In this document: positions 1 to 6,162 of the stretch, piece after piece
Layout: the number at the start of each line of letters is the position of its first letter
Position numbering within the stretch: position 1 is the stretch's first letter
NCBI GenBank assembly: GCA_026992215.1
Contig: JALXAI010000073.1
Location: forward strand, 1-8,309
Length of the DNA stretch: 8,309 nucleotides
Origin: Desulfobacterales bacterium
GTDB lineage: Bacteria; Desulfobacterota; Syntrophobacteria; B119-G9
Direction: 5' to 3'
Program-made: the position numbers and the translations under genes
Notes under the pieces: model-generated
The model's database searches: none
Told to the model about the DNA's origin: nothing
The model's input: the letters and a program-made list of their open reading frames with translations, nothing else

Positions 1-286
1 ACGCCTTTACTATTCCAAGCCTTTCAGCACATCTGTACAAGGCCCACACAGCTCCCACCGAAAGTCCCTGCTCCAGTTTGATATCTTTATCGATGTCCGT
101 TAACTGGGCCAGGTTACCCTTGCACTTAAGTGCCAGCCTTATTGCCTCAATTTCTTCCCGGGAGCAGTGAGACAGGTTGGCAATAGTTCTTTTCTTGACC
201 TTTCCACCTTCCCTGTAGGACTCGCGGAGCAGAATCGAATTGTAGATTTTCTTTTTGTGTTTGACTTTGTTTTCTACCAGATGCAT
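1..286 (-). CDS. IS1634-type transposase, N-terminal part, cut by window edge
   Basis: This frame was found by reading the minus strand from an ATG at 286; it is open to position 1 and gives about 95 residues. It begins MHLVENKVKHKKK and continues LLRESYREGGKVKKRTIANLS (residues about 18-38). That 'ES-REGGKVKKRTIANLS' block is the typical N-terminus of IS1634-family (IS4 superfamily) DDE transposases, and a later QGLSVGAVWALYR segment also fits. The DDE catalytic core would lie beyond the left edge, so integrity cannot be judged. No Shine-Dalgarno precedes the ATG. Instead a near-consensus promoter ends 6 nt upstream, suggesting a leaderless message. The neighbour on the right is an IS3 transposase remnant missing its front part, which suggests that this element landed in it. 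The family call is from recalled sequence patterns, not from a search. Confidence 0.72.
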   Translation of the reverse strand, partial: MHLVENKVKHKKKIYNSILLRESYREGGKVKKRTIANLSHCSREEIEAIRLALKCKGNLAQLTDIDKDIKLEQGLSVGAVWALYRCAERLGIVKA

Positions 287-292
287 GTCTAC

Positions 293-321
293 TGTATATA
301 CCAAGTACATCATCATGTCAA
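293..321 (-). promoter_or_regulatory. Sigma-70 type promoter of the IS1634-like transposase
   Basis: On the minus strand, TTGACA (316-321) is followed by a 17-nt spacer and TATACA (293-298). The -35 box is perfect and the -10 box matches five of six positions. The -10 box ends only 6 nt before the transposase ATG, so the transcript would start at or very near the start codon. Confidence 0.6.
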
Positions 322-420
322 GCATAAAATTTACAAATTAGTGACTACACCTAACACCCAAAAAACGGCACATTCATCATTAAATTCCATGACTTACTCA
401 GATTTGCAGGGGTGAACTTC

Positions 421-731
421 CGTTGAAATATTGGCCTGGCTTTCCGGATCGATTTGGATCGTTGCAGGACGCTGTGGCATTTTGCAGGTCTTTCTTTGCC
501 TGGTACAACACCGAACATCGACACAGTGGCATCGGTATGTTAACCCCTGAGGTTGTTCACTATGGACTTGCAAGAGATGTGGTGGAATTCAGGAAAAAGG
601 TGCTTCAGCTTGCCTTTGAGGCCCATCCCGAACGGTTTGTAAGAGGTGTACCACTGCCGCCTGCTTTACCTGAGGCGGTGTGGATCAATCCTCCTGCGGA
701 GGCGATGCAGGACAAAAAAAAACTACAGTAA
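421..731 (+). pseudogene. IS3-family transposase OrfB, C-terminal remnant
   Basis: About 102 residues match the end of IS3-family OrfB transposases (integrase core, rve). LKYWPGFPDRFGS is the usual 'LKYRPxFPxRFGS' block. It is followed by FFAWYNTEHRHSGIGMLTP, the typical 'WYNxxHxHSGIGxxTP' signature, and then by ERFVRG and a WINPP tail. The catalytic Asp-Asp-Glu residues all lie upstream of this point in the family: the last Glu sits in the S-E-x-x-F block just before LKY. This piece therefore cannot be active. In-frame sequence upstream of 421 is open only back to 393 and does not match the family, so no natural start is present. The break coincides with the inferred IS1634-like boundary, which suggests interruption by insertion. 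The missing front portion would be expected beyond the left edge if the insertion was simple. Confidence 0.8.
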
Positions 732-771
732 TTTTTTACAGTGAGTGTCCAAAAGTTGTTGACAGGTTCCG
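421..771 (+). mobile_element. IS3-family element, right-end fragment
   Basis: This is the transposase remnant plus about 40 bp of 3' flank. After the TAA at 729-731, the stretch from about 744 (GTGTCCAAAAGTTGTTGACA) to GGTTCCG near 771 resembles IS3-family right ends, where a TGTC...TTGACA...TTCCG block follows the stop codon. The outer boundary and any target duplication cannot be fixed without the left end. Confidence 0.45.
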
Positions 772-886
772 AACCTCATTGACAGCCTTTGGGGCATGAG
801 GCTCCCCCTCAACATCTTCTCCCTCACACCTTAAATCTCACGCCTGACTCTTACATGAGTCTTCGAACCTGGTCTTCATAAGAGTA

Positions 887-1330
887 TTAATTTTCTAACT
901 CATTACTCTCCTTCATCAGCTTTCCTACGGACCCAACAAAATCCTGAAGGTCCTTGAGATCATGGCCGGTGATGATTTCGTAAAGCTTACGGTAGTCTAT
1001 TTCCCAGTAGCGATGCACCAAGAGGTTCCTAAACCTCGCCATCTCAGAGAGGCGGCTGGCCAAAGCTGGATCAAGAAGGCCTTCATCAGCAAGAAGTTTG
1101 AAACAAGCAGCATACTCTCCAGGTACCTTTTTTAGCATTTTAGCTGAAATATGCAAGCACAGATCAATTGCAGCTTCTGTTGCAACAATTAACCTGAAGC
1201 TGGCGATATCTTTCGCATCTGAGTCCCTAAGAAAACTCTCAAGGGGGATATCCTTGAAGGCCTTAAGCCTTTCAATCGATTCCTCAATATCCCTGAACTT
1301 GGCATACACTTTCTCTGGATCTAGTGTCAC
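887..1330 (-). CDS. hepT: HepT-like ribonuclease toxin (DUF86)
   Basis: This 147-residue, mainly helical protein is of typical HepT size. It carries the family motif R-x4-H-x-Y as R101-NLLV-H106-R-Y108, inside ARFRNLLVHRYWEID. In characterised HepT proteins this motif forms the HEPN RNase active site, and the Tyr is the residue that the partner MntA modifies with AMP. The start is a GTG at 1328-1330. Its bases overlap the mntA stop codon as GTGA, and GAGAGG lies about 10 nt upstream. Such tight coupling is usual for toxin-antitoxin pairs. The frame ends with ELEN at a TAA. A 5-bp hairpin (846-850 with 857-861) lies 26 nt beyond the stop but lacks a U tract. No catalytic residue is missing, so the toxin looks intact. 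Activity is inferred from family knowledge. Confidence 0.88.
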   Translation of the reverse strand: MTLDPEKVYAKFRDIEESIERLKAFKDIPLESFLRDSDAKDIASFRLIVATEAAIDLCLHISAKMLKKVPGEYAACFKLLADEGLLDPALASRLSEMARFRNLLVHRYWEIDYRKLYEIITGHDLKDLQDFVGSVGKLMKESNELEN

Positions 1331-1749
1331 GATGCGATAACCTCTCTCAAGTACCGTTCCCTCAACGGCACAGAATCAAGATATTGCCTCGCCGTGGCAA
1401 CCATAAATTCCTCCAACACATCGTCGGCCTTAGAGAAAAGGAGTTTCCCCCTGATTACACGGAAACGGAAAGGCAAAGGTGCACTGTTTATAACTCTTAT
1501 ATCTACTGGGATTGGTTCAGGAAGGGCCTCTTCGATTCGACGTGAAAAGGTTAACTCCAGGTCCGTAAGGGATGATTGGTCGGGATCCTTGATAAATATC
1601 CCCACGTCGATGTCTCGAAAAGCAATACCCTCAAGAAAAGAGCCGAAAACAAACGCGAAAAGTACGGTAGGGTCTTCTTGCAAAAGACCTTTGATAGTCT
1701 CAACTATATGCTGCCGCATACCTGTATTTGCTTTATGGAAAATAGCCAT
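1327..1749 (-). CDS. mntA: MntA-like nucleotidyltransferase antitoxin
   Basis: This 140-residue minimal nucleotidyltransferase has a Pol-beta fold, with GS (36-37), D46-I-D48 and a third acidic residue, D83, in PVDIRVI. In the MntA family these bind Mg-ATP and transfer AMP to the active-site Tyr of HepT, which silences the toxin. The metal-binding loop is short: eight residues separate GS from DID (GSFLEGIAFRDID), against about ten in many relatives. The ATG at 1749 is preferred because AGGTG lies 6 nt upstream. The Met at residue 11 is a possible alternative, as many homologues begin close to it. The gene precedes hepT and overlaps it by 4 bp, so both are made from one transcript. The pair could stabilise this IS-rich segment, but that is inference. 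Confidence 0.85.
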   Translation of the reverse strand: MAIFHKANTGMRQHIVETIKGLLQEDPTVLFAFVFGSFLEGIAFRDIDVGIFIKDPDQSSLTDLELTFSRRIEEALPEPIPVDIRVINSAPLPFRFRVIRGKLLFSKADDVLEEFMVATARQYLDSVPLRERYLREVIAS

Positions 1750-1796
1750 CGCAACACCTGTGAATAATGAACTTGACCAACACTGTTTAGAAAACT

Positions 1797-1825
1797 AATA
1801 TATGTAGCTTAAAAAGAAAAGCCAA
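1797..1825 (-). promoter_or_regulatory. Possible promoter of mntA-hepT
   Basis: On the minus strand, TTGGCT (1820-1825), a 17-nt spacer and TATATT (1797-1802) lie about 48 nt upstream of the mntA ATG. The -10 box is good and the -35 box is weak. This is the best candidate in the AT-rich stretch in front of the operon. Confidence 0.4.
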
Positions 1826-2017
1826 AATTATTTTGCGTCAAAACCCCTCAATCTTACTTGTCTTGCAAGGGAATCATTCATGGAGGGTATGCGCAGATTT
1901 GCTCAGTATTGGGAAGGGCTCCAAATAGCCCCTCGTGACCCTTTACGGCATTTGCCGGATTGATAATTTGTCCTGCTGTTATTTCACATAAATTTACCTG
2001 TGTCGTTGCAATACGAA

Positions 2018-2182
2018 ACCGAGATTAGGAAGGAGGGCGCGATTAGCTGAGTGTAATCCTAAAGTGGTAAGATGTGCCTCTAGCCGGCCACAGTCACAAT
2101 CCCCAGTCTTGAATACACAGCCATCTCACCGAAGTGAAGTCTCATAATCAGAAAACGTTTCGGTAGCTTTTTGCAGAAAAGT
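2018..2182. repeat. Diverged direct repeat, copy 1
   Basis: This copy shares with the one beginning at 2262: an ACCGAGATT...GGAGGG start; a CTGAG...GTAATC block; GCCGGC; and near the end ACCGAAGTGAAGTCTC (2128-2143) with TAATCAGAAA, followed by a CTTTTT-CAGAAAA tail. It contains a short inverted pair, GATTA with TAATC, bracketing a G-rich segment. It is non-coding as far as can be seen. Function is unknown. Confidence 0.65.
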
Positions 2183-2261
2183 AGTGTAACATCCTTTCTG
2201 TAAAATTGAATTATTTGAAAATGCAATAGGCCTCGGCTTGTCCTTTCAGATGTATGGGGAG

Positions 2262-2426
2262 ACCGAGATTGGGAGGGAGGGCCCTATGAACTGAGGGTAA
2301 TCTCGATATGATAAAATTTGTTGCCGGCAGAGCTCATGACCACCAACTTCGAGTCCACAGTCAAGGCTGACCGAAGTGAAGTCTCGTAATCAGAAAGGTT
2401 AAGCACCTTTTTACAGAAAAATTCTT
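2262..2426. repeat. Diverged direct repeat, copy 2
   Basis: This is the second copy, offset by 242-244 bp from the first throughout its length, with ACCGAAGTGAAGTCTC at 2370-2385. Here the inverted pair at the start is GAGATT (2265-2270) with AATCTC (2299-2304). Compared with copy 1, both arms have changed while pairing is kept, which hints at selection on a structure. It ends about 45 bp upstream of a sigma-54 promoter sequence. Confidence 0.65.
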
Positions 2427-2470
2427 GCACTATCTCCCACGATCCGGGTGTTTTTGCCATTCAATCAAAA

Positions 2471-2486
2471 TGGCACCATACTTGCT
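2471..2486 (+). promoter_or_regulatory. Sigma-54 (RpoN) -24/-12 promoter
   Basis: TGGCACCATACTTGCT matches the sigma-54 consensus TGGCAC-N5-TTGC exactly, with the invariant GG and GC separated by the required 10 nt. An exact match by chance is unlikely in 8.3 kb. Transcription would start near 2497 and run toward the exported-protein genes. An inverted repeat, TGCCATT (2455-2461) with AATGGCA (2469-2475), overlaps the -24 element. Sigma-54 with the PrsK/PrsR system is reported to control PEP-CTERM genes in some bacteria, which fits the downstream neighbours. The first convincing start codon is more than 800 nt away, so the link is inferred. Confidence 0.6.
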
Positions 2487-2496
2487 GTATAAAAAC

Positions 2497-3314
2497 TAGA
2501 TAGGCGGGTTGGAAAGAAACGAAAACATTTTAAAACGGCGATTGGTTAACACTTATAATTGCAGCGACAAGAATAAAAAAATTGGTTTACATTCTGGTTG
2601 AATTATGATACGTAATTCGACACACGGGTTGAGGCAGGCATTGTTGTTGATTACAAGGAAAGCAGAGATGTCCCCGCCGAAATTTACCAGCCGTTGTTGT
2701 TCTTGATTCTGGGAGGGAGGCACAACCAAGAGAAAATCTTTTTCCTGAAGAGAGGGGATAATTTTTTCCATAAAATGGGTAGTTTTTTTCTCAATCGGAA
2801 TTTGTTTACATAGTGTGGTACCGGGTCAATTTTTTCTGAAAACCGAGCAAAAGCAAGGTTTTATAAAGAGCGATATCGAGGGGTACAATATTTGCATTAT
2901 TTAAATCTGATTTAAACCCGTTTTTGAAGGGAGGATTGATTCTTATTTTAAATTTTTTCGAGCGATGTTGCGGGAGAATGACGGCTGTAAATCGAGCCCG
3001 CAAATACTTCCCTTCGAATCTTAGTGTTCTTTGGTGTTACAGAAACAAGATAGATTCATACCGTGGTTTTTAATGGGGGTCTCGCTGTATTTGAAGTTTT
3101 AGCATACACATCAGTGTAGGCTCCTGATACAAAAAGTGGTTAATTTTGGGTGTTCGCGCGCACACGGAATTATCATTCTTTTGCCGGGGACACAAAGCAC
3201 GTTGAATAAGAGAAAAAAATTAATCGAATATAAAAGGTATTACGGTTACAAGGAGGGAGGTGGAATCGGGGGCACCGACCCAAATCTTGAATTTTTGAAC
3301 CACGGAGGTATGAA
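2497..3314 (+). other. Long non-coding leader or intergenic region
   Basis: No convincing gene was found here on either strand. The frames present (minus 2553-2771 and 2806-3003, plus 3136-3318) lack credible ribosome sites and family features. Visible structure includes AT-rich DNA, a short hairpin TACAC-ATCA-GTGTA (3105-3118), an alternating purine-pyrimidine run near 3152-3164, and repeated GGGAGG-type runs (about 2711, 2928 and 3250). If the sigma-54 site is used, this stretch would be an unusually long 5' leader or would contain a small RNA. No known riboswitch pattern was recognised. Confidence 0.4.
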
Positions 3315-4040
3315 ATGAATAGAAAACTTGTAATAATGATTGGCCTTTTGGCTGTCTTCCTTTTAATTTCGGGGCAGGCTCCGGCGCAGGTAACAGTTTG
3401 GGGAGAGGGAGCCTGGACGAATACAGACGTTCAAATAAATATATACGCCAATATACCCGAGGCAGAAGCGCTCAGGAGTTTCGGTGTAAGGCTTATATAC
3501 GATCCAAATGAGCTTACTTTTGATGAAGCAAAGAGCAGTAAAAACGAGAATGAATGGTATTTTGGAGATGGGAATAACAATGAGCCATATATGAATCCTA
3601 GCGACGTAACGCTTGAAGATGGTCATTATGCAGTTATTACCATAGGCGGAATCCTTGATACGAATGATACCACAAAAAAGGTATTCGGGGATCGCGTTCT
3701 TCTCGCGACTATATGGTTCACAAGGCCAGCCGGATCAAGTGGTCCACTTACCACCACTCCAACTCTCGATCTGGGAAAACCTGATCCGTTCAAGAATTTT
3801 GTGGTGGACACCACGACTGTTTTGGATGGTTCCATTGTGTTTAATTCCGTTGATGTTTTTGAGCGTGGTGACGCGAATGGGGATGGGAGTGTAACACCTG
3901 CTGACATGATAGCCGTCAGAAACGCTTATTATGCCGGTGCGAGTTTACCTTCCCAACCTGCGGCTGACTGCAATGCTGATTCGAATATTACACCAGCAGA
4001 TATGATTTGTATCCGCAACAAATACTATAATAGCCCTTAA
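3315..4040 (+). CDS. Secreted cohesin-like protein with C-terminal type I dockerin
   Basis: This is a 241-residue exported protein. Residues 1-24 are a signal peptide (MNRK, then a hydrophobic core, with probable cleavage after QAPA). Residues about 26-178 resemble a cohesin-like beta-sandwich: FGVRLIYDPNELTF is the usual 'F-x-x-x-YDP-x-L-x-F' strand pair, and a VLLATIWF strand follows. Residues 185-238 are a type I dockerin with two calcium loops: D186-x-N188-x-D190-G-S192...D197, and D218-x-N220-x-D222-x-N224...D229, each followed by an R-N-x-Y-Y helix. Dockerins bind cohesins, classically in cellulosomes, but lone pairs also occur in non-cellulolytic bacteria. No enzyme domain and no sorting tail are present. 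GGAGG lies 6 nt before the ATG. The next gene, 41 bp downstream, encodes another cohesin-like protein, so the two are probably cotranscribed partners. Partner binding is inferred. Confidence 0.82.
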   Translation: MNRKLVIMIGLLAVFLLISGQAPAQVTVWGEGAWTNTDVQINIYANIPEAEALRSFGVRLIYDPNELTFDEAKSSKNENEWYFGDGNNNEPYMNPSDVTLEDGHYAVITIGGILDTNDTTKKVFGDRVLLATIWFTRPAGSSGPLTTTPTLDLGKPDPFKNFVVDTTTVLDGSIVFNSVDVFERGDANGDGSVTPADMIAVRNAYYAGASLPSQPAADCNADSNITPADMICIRNKYYNSP

Positions 4041-4081
4041 GCTAATTATAAGGACTGGAAAACTATATTAGGAGGCAAGAA

Positions 4082-4651
4082 ATGAGAATAAAAACATTAG
4101 GGTTATTCGTTGTCCTAGCATTTTTGCTCCAAGGAACTATGTTTGCAATCGGCGCTCCGACCGTCTCTCTGGATAATGTCACTGTCTCTCCTGGGGATAC
4201 ATCGATCGCCCTTGATCTGTGGATACTAACGGATTCTTCGAACCCAGTAGATTCTGCGACTTTTACCTTTGGAAGCTTACCATCAGGATTTAACATCAGC
4301 GGCGTTACGGTCTATCCTCCGACCAACTGGGGTTCAACTGTGGCATTACCGAAGTTTGGGGCAACCGATTATGGTTATCCAGCAAATCCTATTGTCTCAG
4401 ACACCAAATTTGCTACGCTTACATTTGACTTTGCGGCTGATTTCTTTCAGGTGACCAAACAAGTCAATGTAGAGTTCTCTTTTCTGGAATTATCTGACGA
4501 TCAAGGCTATTCGTATCAGGCTGACCAAGTTGTTGTGCAAGGTGGAAAAGTCTCTTCTGTCCCCATCCCGGCAACCGCCCTGCTTTTCCTGTCCGGGATT
4601 TTTGGTCTGGTAGGAATCAGAAGGTTTAGGGGACGAAAGCTGGAGGGCTAG
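4082..4651 (+). CDS. Cohesin-like protein with VPIPA (PEP-CTERM-type) sorting signal
   Basis: This 189-residue protein has an N-terminal signal peptide (about 1-22). Residues about 25-155 form a beta-rich domain starting PTVSLDNVTVSPGDTSIAL, which resembles the opening strand of cohesin-like domains; further strands include ATLTFDF and VNVEFSFLEL. The end is a sorting signal: VPIPA at 160-164, a hydrophobic segment (about 165-179) containing SGIFGLVGI, then RRFRGRK. In PEP-CTERM systems an exosortase recognises this tripartite tail and processes the protein at the cell envelope; VPxPA variants are well known. AGGAGG sits 6 nt before the ATG. It lies in a short operon behind the dockerin protein, which suggests a surface receptor for that protein. 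Whether this domain binds a dockerin cannot be told from the sequence. Confidence 0.78.
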   Translation: MRIKTLGLFVVLAFLLQGTMFAIGAPTVSLDNVTVSPGDTSIALDLWILTDSSNPVDSATFTFGSLPSGFNISGVTVYPPTNWGSTVALPKFGATDYGYPANPIVSDTKFATLTFDFAADFFQVTKQVNVEFSFLELSDDQGYSYQADQVVVQGGKVSSVPIPATALLFLSGIFGLVGIRRFRGRKLEG

Positions 4652-4699
4652 AAAGCCGGGGATTAGTCTTTTCGTTACTTGTTATTGGTTATTTGTTAT

Positions 4700-4728
4700 T
4701 TGAAGAAATAGTAAGAAAAGTTGATTAT
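4700..4728 (+). promoter_or_regulatory. Possible promoter of the 266-residue exported protein
   Basis: TTGAAG (4700-4705), a 17-nt spacer and GATTAT (4723-4728) lie in the 123-bp AT-rich gap before the gene at 4775. Both boxes are partial matches. Upstream, the gap carries a TTGTTATT-like short tandem run (about 4680-4701). Confidence 0.25.
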
Positions 4729-4774
4729 AAGGGAACTTCAATCAAGGCAATAAAGCAGTTTAGAGGAGGGAGCC

Positions 4775-5575
4775 ATGAGAATTAAAATGATTAAACACTT
4801 ACCTAAACTTTTGATTTTATTCTTTCTGATATTAGGCTTGACTCTGTCATACAACGTTGCAACCTCGAATGCGTGTGCCCAGCCAGGTTTCGGTTATGCA
4901 TGCGATAATAACCCCTTTTCTTTCTTTACCGGTTTTATGGATGATAGAAGCGATTTTGGAAGCATAGCCGCAGTTGGGACATTCTTTTTCCCGACCGATT
5001 ATAGTGGCGGTGCGGGATGTCTGATAAGCTCTGCAGGTGATTCCACAAGGTGGGCGCTTTCAAGTGTCGAGGATGCGGAAATACACCTTTACGCTGAACA
5101 AACCGGTATGTTTTTCGATTGGGCGGCGGGCGCAATATATGACACTTACGCTATCTCAGGCTACGATATCTCAGATGTATACGTTTCTGTTGGTTATGAA
5201 GGCACCCTGAGTCAAAATGCCGCTCTTGTTCTTGGGCTCATGGGCGATCAGGGATTCAAAGTCACGGGAATGTTTGGACCGGACACATTTGGCGAGAGAG
5301 ACACCTGGCAGGTCAAGCTATCTGATATTGTTTCTACAGATGACGGAACCTTTAAAATGGCTCTCGGTGCTGCTGTTCTTGTGATGGGTGAGGGTTCCAG
5401 CGCGGTTTTCGCAAATTTTTCTGATACCATAAACTTGACTTTCACAACTTCACAAGGAGGTTCGGTAGGTGTAACTTCCGAAGGCGGATTCACCGAGGTA
5501 CCGATTCCGGGCACGGTTTTCCTTTTTGTCCCGGGCGTGATCGGGATATTTGCTTTCAGAAGAAAAAAAGCTTAG
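4775..5575 (+). CDS. Exported protein with VPIPG (PEP-CTERM-type) sorting signal, core domain unrecognised
   Basis: This 266-residue protein has a Lys-rich n-region and a hydrophobic core (residues about 10-30), with likely signal cleavage after NACA (35). The body, residues about 40-235, has three Cys residues after the cleavage site or close to it (C34, C43, C82) and many Gly- and aromatic-rich strands; no family was recognised. The C-terminus is a clear sorting signal: VPIPG at 242-246, a hydrophobic stretch containing VFLFVPGVIGIFAF, then RRKKA. It closely parallels the tail of the gene before it, so both are probably handled by the same exosortase, which is not in the window. GAGGAGGG lies 4 nt before the ATG, a strong ribosome site. 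The gene ends 28 nt before a strong hairpin. It could be a surface or extracellular-matrix protein; any more specific role would be a guess. Confidence 0.78.
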   Translation: MRIKMIKHLPKLLILFFLILGLTLSYNVATSNACAQPGFGYACDNNPFSFFTGFMDDRSDFGSIAAVGTFFFPTDYSGGAGCLISSAGDSTRWALSSVEDAEIHLYAEQTGMFFDWAAGAIYDTYAISGYDISDVYVSVGYEGTLSQNAALVLGLMGDQGFKVTGMFGPDTFGERDTWQVKLSDIVSTDDGTFKMALGAAVLVMGEGSSAVFANFSDTINLTFTTSQGGSVGVTSEGGFTEVPIPGTVFLFVPGVIGIFAFRRKKA

Positions 5576-5603
5576 TTCTTCATTTCTGATTTCAATAGAT
5601 TTC

Positions 5604-5634
5604 AACCGGAGCTCTTAAAAGAGCTCCGGTTTCC
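5604..5634 (+). terminator. Intrinsic-type terminator hairpin after the exported-protein genes
   Basis: AACCGGAGCTC (5604-5614) pairs perfectly with GAGCTCCGGTT (5621-5631) around the loop TTAAAA, giving an 11-bp GC-rich stem. The following run is only GGTTTCCC, so the U tract is weak. Being nearly symmetric, with an A-containing flank on the left, it may act mainly on plus-strand transcripts. It closes the 3315-5575 group. Confidence 0.65.
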
Positions 5635-6060
5635 CAATACCTGTGCAGATCATTGACAGGATTAGAGCGGTCTTTGCAATGAGAAAATTACCTTCTCATC
5701 AGTGTGCTCGCTAATCTTGTTCATGCTTTCCCTTTTCTGTATGGTCTTCAACCAATCAGGTAAGAATAAAGAAAAACGGAGTAGGATGAAAAAAGGAAAA
5801 TCATATTCAACCTTTTGAACTCCGTAATCCTAACGCAGCAATCGTAAGTAACTTCCTGCTAAAAACCACCTCAGCTTTCCTTTACATGAATCTCCCGGCA
5901 AACCCGACAAGCTTCTTAGAACTCGAACAATCGTGAAAAAAGCGGTATCCCCACCATTCTTCCCGGCAGGCAGCCATCTCACCCATACGCAAGGCTCGCG
6001 CCAGCATGACAGGGAAAAACAGGCAATCCGAGGCGCTGACACGGAATCAGAAACATAGTT
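5635..6060. other. Intergenic region without a convincing gene
   Basis: No gene was found here. Two structures are visible. TGAGAA (5680-5685) pairs with TTCTCA (5693-5698). There is also a nested inverted repeat: ACGGAGT (5776-5782) with ACTCCGT (5819-5825), enclosing AAAAGG (5791-5796) with CCTTTT (5811-5816). A minus-strand frame at 5830-6042 has no ribosome site and looks accidental. No T-box motif for the downstream lysS was seen. Confidence 0.45.
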
Positions 6061-6065
6061 TAACC

Positions 6066-6094
6066 TTGACTGAACTGGTCTTTTGTTCTAGCTT
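6066..6094 (+). promoter_or_regulatory. Possible lysS promoter
   Basis: TTGACT (6066-6071), a 17-nt spacer and TAGCTT (6089-6094) lie about 69 nt before the lysS ATG. The -35 box is good and the -10 box is weak. The strong hairpin at 5604-5634 isolates lysS from the genes before it, so it needs its own promoter. Confidence 0.35.
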
Positions 6095-6162
6095 TCACTC
6101 ACCATGAAAATGCGGCAGGTAACTCGTTTTTCCGAACAGAAGAACTGCAGGGTGAGAGGAAG

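Larger units (their letters stand above)
1..420 (-). mobile_element. IS1634-like insertion sequence, 5' end, partial
   Basis: The element carries the transposase start and about 130 bp of non-coding end. Its right boundary is placed near 420 because homology to the IS3 transposase resumes at 421-425: these bases, CGTTG, fit the expected ACG-TTG (Thr-Leu) codons, whereas the residues before them do not fit the family. The terminal inverted repeat cannot be verified because the other end lies outside the window. Confidence 0.5.

Noticed and set aside
122..137. Minus-strand TGGCAC...TGCA inside the transposase, sigma-54-like
   Set aside because: The spacing between GG and GC is one base short, and the site lies inside coding sequence.
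167..415. Plus-strand 82-residue frame
   Set aside because: It is antisense to the IS1634 transposase start and promoter. Its composition is unlike a protein and it has no ribosome site.
2553..3003. Two minus-strand frames of 72 and 65 residues
   Set aside because: Neither has a ribosome site or a recognisable domain, and both lie in AT-rich DNA. They look like chance frames or eroded sequence.
3180..3314. Possible c-di-GMP riboswitch (GGGGACACAAAGCAC near 3187)
   Set aside because: Only a fragment resembles the GGGACGCAAAGCC part. The GGCAAACC and GGCCTAA parts and the required pairing are absent.
3136..3318. 60-residue plus frame ending over the start of the dockerin protein
   Set aside because: The non-ATG start has no ribosome site, and the frame runs through the leader and the ribosome-binding site of the real gene.
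4646..4657. GGCT-AGAA-AGCC hairpin at the end of the VPIPA gene
   Set aside because: It has only four base pairs and overlaps the stop codon, with no clean U tract. It is too weak to call a terminator.
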